Of a DNA stretch of 64,000 bases, positions 11,001 through 20,141 are shown piece after piece. Position 1 is the stretch's first letter. Every line of letters begins with the position of its first letter. The notes under the pieces are model-generated. The model was not told where the DNA came from, did no database searches, and was given only the letters and a program-made list of their open reading frames with translations. The DNA comes from Physcomitrium patens (lineage: Eukaryota; Streptophyta; Bryopsida; Funariales; Funariaceae). Both the position numbers and the translations under genes were made by a program. The stretch is from NCBI RefSeq assembly GCF_000002425.4, contig NC_037275.1, forward strand, positions 6,342,607 to 6,406,606. The letters run 5' to 3'.

Positions 11001-11591
11001 CTTGATACTTTTGATTTTTCAAAAATTGATAATCCTGCAGCAGAAGATATGGCAAATCGGTTGTCAGAGTTACATGCAATAATGAAGGCGCAGTTGAAGA
11101 AAGCTCAAGAACGACAAAAGATAAATGCAGATGTATATCGTAAAGAGCAACCACAACTCAACGTGGGTGATAAGGTATGGCTACTTCGTCGCAATATCAA
11201 GACCACTCGACCTTGTGACAAATTGGACTATCGTAGGCTTGGCCCCTTTTCTGTTTCTGAACAGATCAACCCAGTTGCATATCGGTTACATCTACCGGAG
11301 TCAATGAAGATCCATCCTGTATTCCACGTGTCTCTTCTTGAACCATATAAGACAGTGGATATACAAGGAAGAAGACAAATGCCACCGCCTCCTATAGAAG
11401 TAGATAATAATGAAGAATTTGAGGTGGAAGAGATATTAGACTCAAGGCGGCGCCGAAATAAGCTGGAATATCTTGTTCATTGGTGCGGATATGATATTAG
11501 TGAGCGCACATGGGAGCCATCCAGGAATCTAGCAAATGCATCAGCTAAAGTCAAAGTTTTTCATCAACGACATCCATCAAAACCAAGATGA
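8028..11591 (+). CDS. pol: Pol polyprotein with chromodomain
   Basis: The frame is open from 8028; the first possible non-ATG start would be GTG 8103, so translation by -1 frameshift from gag is likelier. Domains in order: aspartic protease with VDSGASS; reverse transcriptase with MPFGLTNAPAAF and catalytic YLDD; RNase H; integrase with an HHCC finger (H...H...CDIC) and D-D-E (MDFITDLP, ISDRGTQF, TERVNQ); a GPF-type module; and a C-terminal chromodomain (FEVEEILDSRRR...YLVHWCGYD...TWEP). The RNase H has TNHKNLEYF and LSNALSRR where relatives have TDHKNL and a DALSRR-like end, so two catalytic Asp are Asn. The 33-39 kb relative still encodes Asp at both sites. Everything else looks intact. Confidence 0.95.
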   Translation, partial: LQNEEYGCQRRQYVGKRVRPATIGTVRLESRTTSNKGPILSSKPSPCFIIDVRLGPNNYKASALVDSGASSCFLDEEFARCHRISLIQKTKPVHVEVIDGRPLSSGDVTHETLPVDVVINGHSSCVIFNIIRSPSNPVILGLSWLEKYNPRIDWISRKLDFPQSISNSSINQVKNHESSIVKLTPIGAKAFIHAAKEGSTFAIYAAPISESVKTSSGIPSQYQDYQDVFEKKNADILPEHRPYDCSIDLKEGTQPPFGPIYSLSQDELAELKTYIDENLAKNFIRHSKSPAGAPILFVKKKDGSLRMCVDYRGLNKITIKNRYPLPLISGLLDQLNQAKIYTKIDLRGAYNLVRIKEGDEWKTAFRTRYGHFEYNVMPFGLTNAPAAFQHLINDVFREFLDNFVVCYLDDILIYSKNVEEHEIHVRQVLQKLRDAGLYAKMEKCVFHTTQVDFLGYTISNDGLMMDSKKVQTIMDWKIPKTVRDVQCFLGFANYYRIFIKDFSRVAAPLTRLTSKDKFQWNQEAEAAFEALKTSFVSAPVLYRVDFSKAFFMETDASDFALGAVLSQMGTDDKLHPIAFHSRKFSAAEINYEIHDKELLAIVDSFQEWRHYLEGASSPVTVYTNHKNLEYFMSARVLNRRQARWSMSLSRFEFIITYRPGKQQGLSNALSRRSYFAPKEGDAAFEQQRTVLLKPEQFHLRAVKSTLTVDSTFLKQIQSSMSSDPLVHDIENNSSKSHDSSKFEFKNNLLHFEGRLYVPEGKARLRVLQARHDFPAAGHFGYNKTLELISRDFWWPQMWKSVKDFVQSCDICSRSKTPRHRPYGLLQPLPIPEQPWSSVSMDFITDLPNSRTYDSIFVIVDRFTKMAHFMPCTKSITGEETAKLFIDNIYRYHGLPKVIISDRGTQFVSRFWRTLFKILKVDIKLSSAFHPQTDGQTERVNQVLEQYLRCTINYQQDDWTNLLPLAEFAYNNTVHSSTQQTPFFANYGYHPRLDTFDFSKIDNPAAEDMANRLSELHAIMKAQLKKAQERQKINADVYRKEQPQLNVGDKVWLLRRNIKTTRPCDKLDYRRLGPFSVSEQINPVAYRLHLPESMKIHPVFHVSLLEPYKTVDIQGRRQMPPPPIEVDNNEEFEVEEILDSRRRRNKLEYLVHWCGYDISERTWEPSRNLANASAKVKVFHQRHPSKPR

Positions 11592-11686
11592 AAACCTCTC
11601 TTATAAAAGAGACAAGATTGAGACAAGATAACATTCAATTTCCTATCCTTGTTTGTAACTTCTTTGCATTTTGTGACGCTAATTAG

Positions 11687-12109
11687 ATGGAGAGCCAACA
11701 ACCAGCGGATTCAACTCAAGAACCTTCGTTTGCTGACTTACCGGATGAGACATTGCGATTGTCACAACCTTCAAGACGACGCAACCGAAATGAAGACCCT
11801 CAAGAACGACATGTTCTTCCTCGAATAGATGGTGAGATACAACGCGTTTGGTATCACGACCTTGGAAGAGATTCTCGATGTTTGGTGATATTATTGGAGA
11901 TAGGAACGACTCCTGATGGTGTTTCAAATGTATTATTTGAAGGAAGTTATGAAGGCCTCAACAGTGATCAAATAACAGGGTGGTCTTTTCGCCCTGGAAT
12001 GGGACACTATCGATGGCTAAGAGGACCCATCAACTATCTTCGAAGAGAACAAAGATCAGAGTATGTAGCAAATACAATTCGCCGCATATTAGATTTTCTC
12101 AATATATAA
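11687..12109 (+). CDS. Third ORF of the chromovirus, unknown function
   Basis: A 140-codon ATG frame lies 95 nt after pol and 41 nt before the 3' LTR. The product has an Arg-rich N-terminal part (SQPSRRRNRNED), a central hydrophobic strand (CLVILLEIG) and a conserved C-terminal block (GHYRWLRGPINYLRREQ, then a helical tail). It has no signal peptide or membrane segment, so it is not an obvious envelope protein. A homologous frame occupies the same place in the element at the right end of the window (63818-63465), with MDSQ, RLSQPTRSRRR, LVIVFE and GHYRWLQG conserved. Traces also exist in the decayed copies. Conservation across two families argues for function, but I do not recognise the family. 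Confidence 0.8.
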   Translation: MESQQPADSTQEPSFADLPDETLRLSQPSRRRNRNEDPQERHVLPRIDGEIQRVWYHDLGRDSRCLVILLEIGTTPDGVSNVLFEGSYEGLNSDQITGWSFRPGMGHYRWLRGPINYLRREQRSEYVANTIRRILDFLNI

Positions 12110-12136
12110 TCACCGCTCCTCATGGAACTCATCCCT

Positions 12137-12150
12137 AGAAGGGGGGGTAA
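12137..12150 (+). other. Polypurine tract
   Basis: TAGAAGGGGGGGTAA-like purine run directly before the 3' LTR, the expected plus-strand primer. The decayed copy at 33808-33823 shows the same site with G replaced by A. Confidence 0.85.
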
Positions 12151-12680
12151 TGTCACGGACATACATATAATTACCTATATGAATAGATAAAAGTATGTAA
12201 AAGTAGGTTAATTGTGTAATATCTTCTAGAGAAGCTTCTTAGAAGCTTCATAGATGCTGCTTTGACTTTATAGGAGTCTATAGTTGACTTTTAGGTTAGA
12301 AACTTGGTCAACAAGTTAGCCATGTGCCACGCATGTTGGAAGCTTAAAGAACAAGCTAACTACGTGGTCCATCCATAGAAAACTTGCCTTGCAAGCAAAG
12401 GCATGTGGCCTAGAAAGTCAACATATATTGGAGGTCTTATAGAACATCGCCACGTGGCTTCTAGTTAGATAGTATATATAGAGGCAAGAGTGAAGCCCTC
12501 TTCACTCTTGTCAACTCCTTTCTTGCTTCTAGTCTAGTTTCAAGGGTCTCTAGTTTTCTTGTATTTTGGCAATAGCCATTCCAGTTTCTTTCTTAATATA
12601 CATATTTCTATTTTGTCCTATTTCTTTTTGAGAAAAGTCTCACTTACTCTTTAGCTTTCATCGAGTTCTTGTCCCTGACA
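12151..12680 (+). repeat. 3' LTR of the near-intact chromovirus
   Basis: 530 bp, equal to the 5' LTR except for one A/G difference (position 12335). It is preceded by a purine-rich primer site and followed by the ATTTG duplication. Confidence 0.97.
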
Positions 12681-13291
12681 ATTTGATACCAAGCACCCGG
12701 CCCAAAAGCAGTCATACAACCCCAAATCTTAATTGAACCACCACCATGTTTGACAGTTTGACTAACATGTTTAGGTCCAGGTCGTTCTCCTTCTCTCAAC
12801 CAACACCAAGACCTATCATTTGAGTTCATTAGGTTAATCTTTGTCTCATCACTGAAAATAATCCGTCTCCAATCATCAATGGTCCAATTTTTGTATTTAT
12901 GAGCAAAACTCAACCTTGCAAGAACATGTCTTTTGGCAAGTAGAGGCTTCTTTTGTTGCACACAAGCACCCAAACCAGCTTCTCTCAAACCACACCTCAA
13001 GGTGATGTCTGAGAAGTGTTTATCTGTTTTTTTTCGAAGTTGTTTTGCAGCTGCACTTGCCGTTTTGAGACAACCAACAGTGACAAGGTACACACCAAGT
13101 CGCTTCTCTTGCTCTCCTAAAACCTTTGGACGTCATCCTCTTTGCTTTTCTATTTCACCACTAATCTCCTTCCTCAGATGAGCTATTGAAGACTGACTCA
13201 TTCCAAGTGAGTCTGCAACTTTTCTTGTAGAAACACCACTCCTAAGCTGCATCAATGCTTGGTGCTTCAATGATTCACACAACCGAGGCAT
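12681..13291 (-). pseudogene. Tc1 transposase, N-terminal two thirds
   Basis: The frame begins with an ATG at 13291-13289 (MPRLCESLKHQ) and encodes a helix-turn-helix DNA-binding region, then the first part of the DDE domain with the first catalytic Asp in IFSDETKIN and the family motif VKHGGGSI. It is broken twice: an in-frame TGA at 13135-13133, where relatives have Gly in a GGRP-like motif, and the LTR retrotransposon insertion at 12680/12681. Its continuation is at 6347-5937. Apart from these two lesions the frame is open, so inactivation looks recent. Confidence 0.9.
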
Positions 13292-13588
13292 AGAGATACA
13301 ATTGACAAATCAACTTTCACTATAGATAGTACACAACAAGAGCAACACAACAAACAAAAAATGCCCTCAAATCTTGCAACAAGGAGTGTACATTGAAATT
13401 TCGAAATTCAGCAAGAAGAAGCAACCAAAACTGAGTACGCACTTCTACAACACTTTTCTCATAAACCCTACCTCAAATGATAATGAGTTTTTTCATCCAT
13501 GTAGAGGATTGGATGAATACACTTAATAAAAAAGTAATTCTATCAATTGACTTATGTGTCAGTTTGAAGGATCAATGAACTATGAGTG

Positions 13589-13621
13589 TTCAGATTTTGT
13601 ACTCGGTTTTGTTTGTCACTG
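13589..13621 (-). repeat. Right TIR of the Tc1 element
   Basis: Exact reverse complement of 5710-5742, followed by the TA target dinucleotide at 13622-13623. Confidence 0.95.
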
Positions 13622-13623
13622 TA

Positions 13624-14303
13624 TATATAAATACAAAATGTTTATTTCCAGAAAATGTATGTCCCCCCCCCCCCCAAGTTATGACTTTAATGGGATTCTC
13701 CCATCAAACTCTTTAGCCTCTTTTAGCAAGTTTGAACAGACCCGGCGGCAGAAAACGACGCTGAGGTTACTTGGGTAAGCAAAGCAGCACAACCCAATTT
13801 GTGTAGAAGGCAGTAACTGGATAAGAAAAGCTGCATTCATCCGCAGTAGGCGCAGCTTGGCAGCGATGAGAGAAACAGCGCGAAGAAACACGTCGAAGAC
13901 TCGGCATCGCCTTCGGATACTATTCAAGGGTAAGCAAGCGTAAGAGGAGCCATGCGTGGTGTGCAAGTTACAACCCCAGTCGGCTGGAGAGTGGATGATG
14001 GAGAGCATCTGTTCACAGCCGTACTTGGCGCAGCACCACAGCGTCGTCAACTCGGCAGCGGGCCACAAGGACGTGGTATCGAGAAGAGAATTTTAAATGG
14101 GATTGTGCGATGTTGTTCTCTTTGCGGTCGGGGGGTGTTTTTTTTTTTTTTTTTTTTTGTTTTTTTTGAATCGCAGGGAATTAATATAGTTGGGTTTTCT
14201 TAATTTTTTTGATGGCCATCTTTGGTGTTCCTGACGAACCCGATGGGCAGCTTCTGTGCTTTTGCGATAATCTTATCTCGGTGTTCATCCAACTCGGAAT
14301 TCT
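13624..14303 (+). other. Upstream region of the diphosphatase gene
   Basis: The DNA between the Tc1 element and the diphosphatase gene is GC-richer than its surroundings. It holds a run of 13 C at 13663-13675 and a T-rich tract around 14140-14170. Sequence from about 14060 onward has a decayed counterpart at 27613 onward, so the duplicated block includes this leader. A good splice acceptor (CTTTTGCTGCAG, ending 14321) suggests a 5' intron. No TATA box is obvious. Confidence 0.4.
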
Positions 14304-14516
14304 GTGTTTCTTTTGCTGCAGATCAGTCTTCCTCAAGCTCTGAGCTTCACCACGGCATTGGCTTCACCGGCATTGAGGGACTGTCCGAGTTGGGTAGGGT
14401 TTTCAAAGTGCATCTTGTCACTTAGTTTCGGTAGGATATCTAGGGTCGGTCCCGTAAGAGTTAGATGTGCGGCGGCTAGTTCACCTCGTGGGAGAGAGAG
14501 GCTTAGTGGAAAAAAT

Positions 14517-15548
14517 ATGGCGAACGAGGAGGCTCTCGCCGCGAAATTAGCTGAGATGACGCTGATGAAGAAGGAGCAATCTCCGCAAGAGAAGCCTCTA
14601 TTCTCGTTCGGAGTGATTACCGATATTCAATATGCTGACATTGACGATGGGAAATCCTTCCAAGGAGTGCCGCGGTACTACCGGCACGCATCTGAAGTAT
14701 TGGAGAGAGCAGTGGATGCATGGAACAAGCACGGCAACCTCGCATTCGCAGTCCACTTTGGTGACATTGTGGACGGATTCTGCCCCAAGGAGCAATCCAA
14801 ACAAGCGTTCGAACGCATCTTATCTGAGCTCGCCAATTTCGAAAGAGGTCCCGTCTATCATATGCTGGGCAACCACTGTCTCTACAACCTACCGCGCCAA
14901 GAGTTGAACCAATTCCTCAACATCCCCACCTCGGGCTTGCATTCTTACTACTCCTTCAGTCCCAATAATGAATTTTTGTTCGTTGTTTTAGATGGCTACG
15001 ATGTGAGCGCTCTGGGCTGGCCAGCGGACCACCCCCACACCGCGGCCGCAATGGAGCTCTTGAACACACGGAATCCCAACAAGGAGAAGAACAGTCCGGA
15101 GGGGCTCGTCGGTGTAGAGCGCAGGTTTGTGAAGTTCAACGGCGGTGTCGGGGATGAGCAGCTCGCATGGTTGGAAAACACTCTGCGCGAGGCGCAAGAA
15201 GCGCAACAGAAGGTTATCATTTGCTGCCACTTGCCAATGGACCCAGGCGCATCGTTTCCTTCCGCTCTGCTCTGGAATTACGACGCTGTGTTGGCGGTTG
15301 TGCACAAGTTCAACTGCGTGGTGGCGTGCTTTGCCGGACACGCCCATGAGGGCGGACATTCTGTGGACTCTCATGGCGTGCATCACCACGTGCTGGAAGC
15401 GGTGCTGGAGTGCCCTCCCGGCTCGGATGCGTATGGCTATGTCAACGTTTTCTCTGACCATCTCTCGCTTTGCGGGACGGATCGCATGCGTTCTTACGAC
15501 ATGAACTTCCAGAGCTCAGGAATGCACCCCTCTCATTCTTTGAATTGA
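14517..15548 (+). CDS. Mn-dependent ADP-ribose/CDP-alcohol diphosphatase-like
   Basis: From ATG 14517 the product has 343 residues, normal for this metallophosphoesterase family. Family members cleave ADP-ribose, CDP-alcohols and related compounds to nucleoside monophosphate. All metal-site motifs are present: D-I-Q (about 36-38), GDIVDG (82-87), GNH (118-120), CCHLP (His about 238) and GHAHEGG (about 274). The same frame is open upstream through 14304, past a splice acceptor at 14321, and encodes a Ser/Arg-rich stretch ending VRVRCAAASS that resembles a plastid transit peptide, so the true start may lie in an upstream exon. A decayed second copy lies at 27613-28400 and 32936-33277. The transposon pair ends 0.6 kb upstream of the leader. 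Confidence 0.92.
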   Translation: MANEEALAAKLAEMTLMKKEQSPQEKPLFSFGVITDIQYADIDDGKSFQGVPRYYRHASEVLERAVDAWNKHGNLAFAVHFGDIVDGFCPKEQSKQAFERILSELANFERGPVYHMLGNHCLYNLPRQELNQFLNIPTSGLHSYYSFSPNNEFLFVVLDGYDVSALGWPADHPHTAAAMELLNTRNPNKEKNSPEGLVGVERRFVKFNGGVGDEQLAWLENTLREAQEAQQKVIICCHLPMDPGASFPSALLWNYDAVLAVVHKFNCVVACFAGHAHEGGHSVDSHGVHHHVLEAVLECPPGSDAYGYVNVFSDHLSLCGTDRMRSYDMNFQSSGMHPSHSLN

Positions 15549-16800
15549 AGACTGTGGATTCAGCCACAGACGTGTACCATATAATGTTTCTTTCGACTTA
15601 TCGAAAACTATTGAGAATCGATCACAACGGTTTGTCAGTGGTCTTGTTTTATGCGTTTGGAAAAACACTATTTATAGGTTCTCAAAGCATCCCCTCCATG
15701 TGCTCTCAAATGCTAGAAACTTATTGATCTTCAAACCTGTGCTGGAAACTTCACGCTGCAGTGCAGAGCTTTCAAGAACCTGCAAGATTTGTGTAAGACC
15801 GTCGTTTGGTACTAAACTTGTGCCGGAAGATGCTGTCCCGTGCTTCTGTCGGAGTGTCAGCTGCAAACTGCACCCATCCACATGCTGGAAACGACACATC
15901 CAGACACCATGTTCCTGCAGCGAAACGTATTATGACAAGACCTTAAATTCTTTATTCAGTTTATTATGTGCTGCCATACCTTATGGCGCGTTCGAGTCTT
16001 CTTCAATTAAACCTGCTAGGAGTTTTATTGCTGCCAGTGTTCGGAGTCTTCAATAGTCTTCAGTTTTAGCGACACCGAAGAGCATCATCAATCTGGTGCC
16101 TTTGCAGGTCCATCTTCATGTCGTTGCTCATTTTGTGTGTCACCTGTTTCACATTTTTGTTGGTGCTCATGCTCAGTCAGTGAGTATTGACAAATGCTGT
16201 GATGTTTTACAGTTTTTGAGGATGCTTTACTCTGTTGAAATGCAACAAAAAACCTTGTAGAAGTGAATTTGAAGCCTAATGTGTTTTATTTGTATACGAT
16301 TCTGCTAGGTTGAGAGGAATAAACATACTTTTGATACAGGTAGGCTAAGGCTGAGAGGTTCGCCTTCCACCAAAACAGTTTTCTTTCTCTTTTTTCTCAC
16401 TTTTATCCTTCTAAACAAGGGGACAGATGGAGGGGTTGAGGCTGAGAGGAGGTTTGCCTAAACAAGTTTGGAGGACATCAACTTTGTATGAATCAATTTA
16501 ACAAGAGTGAAATAGAAACAATTTGGAATTTGTTTAGGCAACTACAGGGACCTGATTCAACAATTACTTTGAGATTGGAGAGGGATAACTGGAAAGGAAA
16601 TGATTTAAATATTACGTTTCTGGATATTAAGGAGGCTCACTTGATAATAGAAAGGAGGTGGATGGTGGGTCAACAAATGGACTGAAATCTAACAAAGAGA
16701 TTTAATTCTCAAGAATAAAATATGAAGATTTGAGGAAATTTTCTGAAGAGGAAGGCTAAGGAAGAAGAAGAGTAACAAAGAAGGCGATGGAGATAGAAAA
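15549..16800 (+). other. Probable 3' UTR and downstream flank
   Basis: Sequence stays GC-moderate to about 16.1 kb, then falls to AT-rich. AATAAA occurs at 16319-16324. The short plus-strand ORF at 16488-16685 (65 codons) has no recognisable domain. No second gene is evident. Confidence 0.4.
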
Positions 16801-18044
16801 TTAAGTTGGAAGAAGGAGGTTGATAAAAAATACTAAACCAATTTTGAAAAGATGATACACAAAGGACACACAATAAGTGGTTCTTCTAGATACATATTTA
16901 TTGTAAAATAATAATCTAAGATTTGTTATAGCATTATTAGTGTTTTATATTTATGGCAATCAAAATCTTATGTACAAGAATTTTATATGTAGAATAAAAT
17001 ATAGTTTTTTAAAATAACATTTTATTCACTAATAAATGTAGGTTACATAATTATTTCTTAGATTAATAAATTTAATATTTTAGATTATATTATAAAAGTA
17101 AAAATATTAACAATATAAATACAAGTTCAAATTTGAATATATATATATACATACATGTATTTAAATAATAAATTATGAATTATAACAATGATTTATTAAA
17201 ATGTATTTATGTTCCTATAATATATTTTAAATTTATGAATAAATTCATTCTAAAATAAAATTCTAAACTAAAAATTCTAAACTCAATTTATTAATCATAT
17301 TAATCCAAATAATATAATATCTATAAAATCATTAATTTTAGAGGTAAACAAAATCATTTTAAAGTAAATTCTTAAAAAAATTTAAAATTCAAATTCATTT
17401 ATTGAAAAAATATTATATTTATATATTTAATCATTAAAAATGAGAATGGCTTGGTGGACATCCACCTCTTTTATTGCTTGAATAATCCTTTATGTCACAA
17501 ATTACTACAAACACACAATAATATTTTTATTTGCATAAAAAAATTTAGAATAAATTTATAATAAAAAGCTTGTATGCAATGGAAAATGATATTTTTTATT
17601 TTTATTTTTATTATTTTTATTAAATTTAAAATAATTTAATGATATATTTCATTTATTTTTTATTTACTTAAAATTATTTATTAATTTGATTTAAGAAATA
17701 TTTTATCATAAATTTACTCTAAATATTTTTAGTAGAAATAAGATTTTTATAGTATATATACAATGGAAGGTGTCTACACAATAAAAGAGGGGGTGTCTAT
17801 CTAACAATGATCTTAATAGTTTATATCATAAAATTTATAATAAGAATTATTTTTGTAATTTCAAATTTTTTAAAATTGAGTCAAAGCTTTTTAAATATTA
17901 ACATAAGATTTAGTTTTAGAATTTGCATACTATGCTTTAGTAATTGTTTAAATAGAGCAAAGAGAAGCTTAACAATTTATAATCTAAAAATAATAATATA
18001 TTTACTTGCAACTATGATGGGCATATATATATTTATATTGAAAA
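16800..18044. other. AT-rich intergenic DNA
   Basis: Very AT-rich, with no coding frame I can support. It holds one inverted-repeat candidate, listed separately. Confidence 0.5.
17446..17808. mobile_element. Candidate MITE with short inverted repeats
   Basis: GACATCCACCTCTTTTATTG at 17457-17476 is the near reverse complement of CAATAAAAGAGGGGGTGTC at 17779-17797. The pair bounds an AT-rich, non-coding segment of about 350 bp. AATG outside both ends could be a short target duplication. Exact termini are uncertain. Confidence 0.35.
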
Positions 18045-18587
18045 TTATTAGGATTAAAAATCTAGGTATAAGTAAACATAAATAAAATTTACAATATCTT
18101 ATTAAATTACTTTTTTGAAGCTTCATAGATGCAAAATTTTTTTTCCTAGTATTTGTAAGTAATTAGTAGGGTAAAAATTTAGCCAACAAGTTGGCCACAT
18201 TTTATACATGTTGGCAACTTGTGATACAAACTGGCTATGTGGCATACATATTAGAAACTTATCTTACAACTTAGACATATGTCTCAAAAATTGGACATGT
18301 GTTGAATGATCTATAAAACGTTGTCACATAGCTCCTTAGTTAGATAGTATACATAGAGGTAAGAATAAGGCTTTCATTGCTCTTATCAACGTCTTTCTAA
18401 AGTTCTTGATTTATTTAAGAATCTTGAATATTTTTATAATTAGCAGTGATAATTCTAGTTTCTAACTTATATCTATCTTAGTTTGTTTTTGTTATTGTTT
18501 TGTTTTGTTTTGTTTTGTTTTTTTTTTTTCAATATCACAAGAGTGTATTACTTCTTTACAGATTTGTTATCATTCATGCCTTTGATA
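18045..18587 (+). repeat. 5' LTR of decayed copy 1
   Basis: Matches the 530-bp LTR, including the TATA region and transcript-start segment (GCTCTTATCAA, 18379-18389). It ends near 18587 and is followed, after 2 nt, by the primer-site equivalent TTGATAAGAAT (18590-18600). Confidence 0.8.
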
Positions 18588-20141
18588 GTTTGATAAGAAT
18601 TCTAATTTATTATATATATATATATATATATAAGTTGATGATCTTACTTCTTTTGTTGTATTTTAATATTATAAACTATCCACCTTTCAATTAATATTTT
18701 TTATTATCTAATATTGATTTTTTCTTTAATAAAAATAGAAAATCCATCTTTATTAAATTGAAATTTTTTTTCTTTTAATTTGACTTATTTATATGTTAAA
18801 ATTATTTTTTATAGAAATAAAAATTAATTATAGATATTATATTTGGTGGAAGAAAGAATAAATTTATATTTATTGCAAATCTTTACGAGCTTATTAATAT
18901 ACTTAATACAAAAATTTCATGTATTACTAATATCAACCATAAATGTATTATTTCTATGCATACAAAAGAAATCAACAAAGAGATCCAATGTCTATATAAA
19001 GAAGTTGTGCAGTTGAAAGAAGCAAGTAAATCAACTTCAAAAATAAAGACAAAAAGTCTCGTTAATACAAGTATGAATGGGAGAAAGATTAATATGTTTG
19101 AGAAGTTTAATGGAACAAGATTAAAATTTTAATTATTTTTATAATAAGTTAAGTTTTATTTAAGTTTATATCTTTGTGAATACTCTTTTGGATTTACTCA
19201 AATAGGATTTACAAGTACATTTTTATTTGGTAGTACTTTTTTTCAATTTTCACCTTTGATGGAAAAATATTCATGACTTCTACATGATCTATATTTATTT
19301 TTGGAAGTGTTTAAAAATTATGTTTGGAGTAAGTGATTAAAAAAATAACATAAAAAAAATTCATGTCATTATAACAAGAGTCATAATCAACTACTATCTA
19401 TACTATAAAAGTCCTAAATCTTGCTTGAGACATGGATAAAAATGACAAAGTTCTTATCAATCAAATGAATTAAAGGACAATGTTAAAAAATTATTATTAA
19501 TAATACCATAAATAAACTCATTAGAACAATTTATTACTCAAGCTATTGTATATAATAATCAAATTTTGAAAAGACACCAAGAACAAAGAATTGATTGAAG
19601 ATGAGTAAATCAAGTTATAATAAAAACTTATTTATTAATATAAAATTCTATGCAAATTGATGTAATATGTTTTAAAATTCTCTCATTGTAGCAAAAAAAG
19701 ACACAATGTTGTTAAGAATGATCATTGTTATATTGTGAAGAATCTAAATATAACACTCAATATTATTCAAAGAAGCATTACAACCACAAAATGAAAAGCA
19801 TGGATGTCAAAGAAGACAATGTATCAAAATAGAAGTTTATCTAGCTATACTAAGAAATATATGGTTAGAATTTAAACCAACATCTAATAAATCTCATATT
19901 TTCTTCTAAGAATCTTCATCTTGTTTTATAATAGATGTTTATTTAGGACCTAAAAATCACAAAACATCTACTTTGTTAAGTTCTTAAGCTTTACATTGTT
20001 TTTGAGATGAAAAAGTTTGTTAAACAATATAAAATACTTTTAATAAAAGAAAATATGCCAGTACATGTAGAAGTCATAGATGATCATCTTTTATCTTTTG
20101 GAAATGTTGTCAATAAAACTATTATTGTAGATATAATAACA

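Larger units (their letters stand above)
6348..12680 (+). mobile_element. Near-intact Ty3/gypsy chromovirus with three ORFs
   Basis: The element is 6333 bp, begins TG and ends CA, and is flanked by the 5-bp duplication ATTTG (6343-6347 and 12681-12685). The order is LTR, gag, pol (protease, RT, RNase H, integrase, chromodomain), a third ORF, polypurine tract, LTR. The LTRs are each 530 bp and I find one mismatch between them (A at 6532, G at 12335), so insertion is recent. It sits in the Tc1 transposase frame. Despite its youth it has a stop in gag and two RNase H active-site changes. Three decayed relatives lie at 18-25, 33-39 and 39-41 kb. Confidence 0.97.
5710..13621 (-). mobile_element. 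Tc1/mariner (DD34E) transposon split by a retrotransposon
   Basis: The ends are 33-bp perfect terminal inverted repeats beginning CAGTGACAAAC, flanked by TA on both sides (5708-5709 and 13622-13623), the hallmark of Tc1/mariner insertion. Removing the nested LTR element and one 5-bp duplication leaves a transposon of about 1.57 kb, normal for the family. The transposase lies on the minus strand. DD34E Tc1 elements are typical of animals and fungi, whereas plant mariner-like elements are usually DD39D, so its presence here is unusual. Confidence 0.95.

Noticed and set aside
11679..11927. Minus-strand ORF overlapping the third ORF (and its echo at 34031-34219)
   Set aside because: Antisense of the third ORF; in the second family only the sense frame is conserved.
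14988..15461. 157-codon minus-strand ORF under the diphosphatase gene
   Set aside because: A shadow frame in GC-rich coding sequence; the plus frame carries all metallophosphoesterase motifs.
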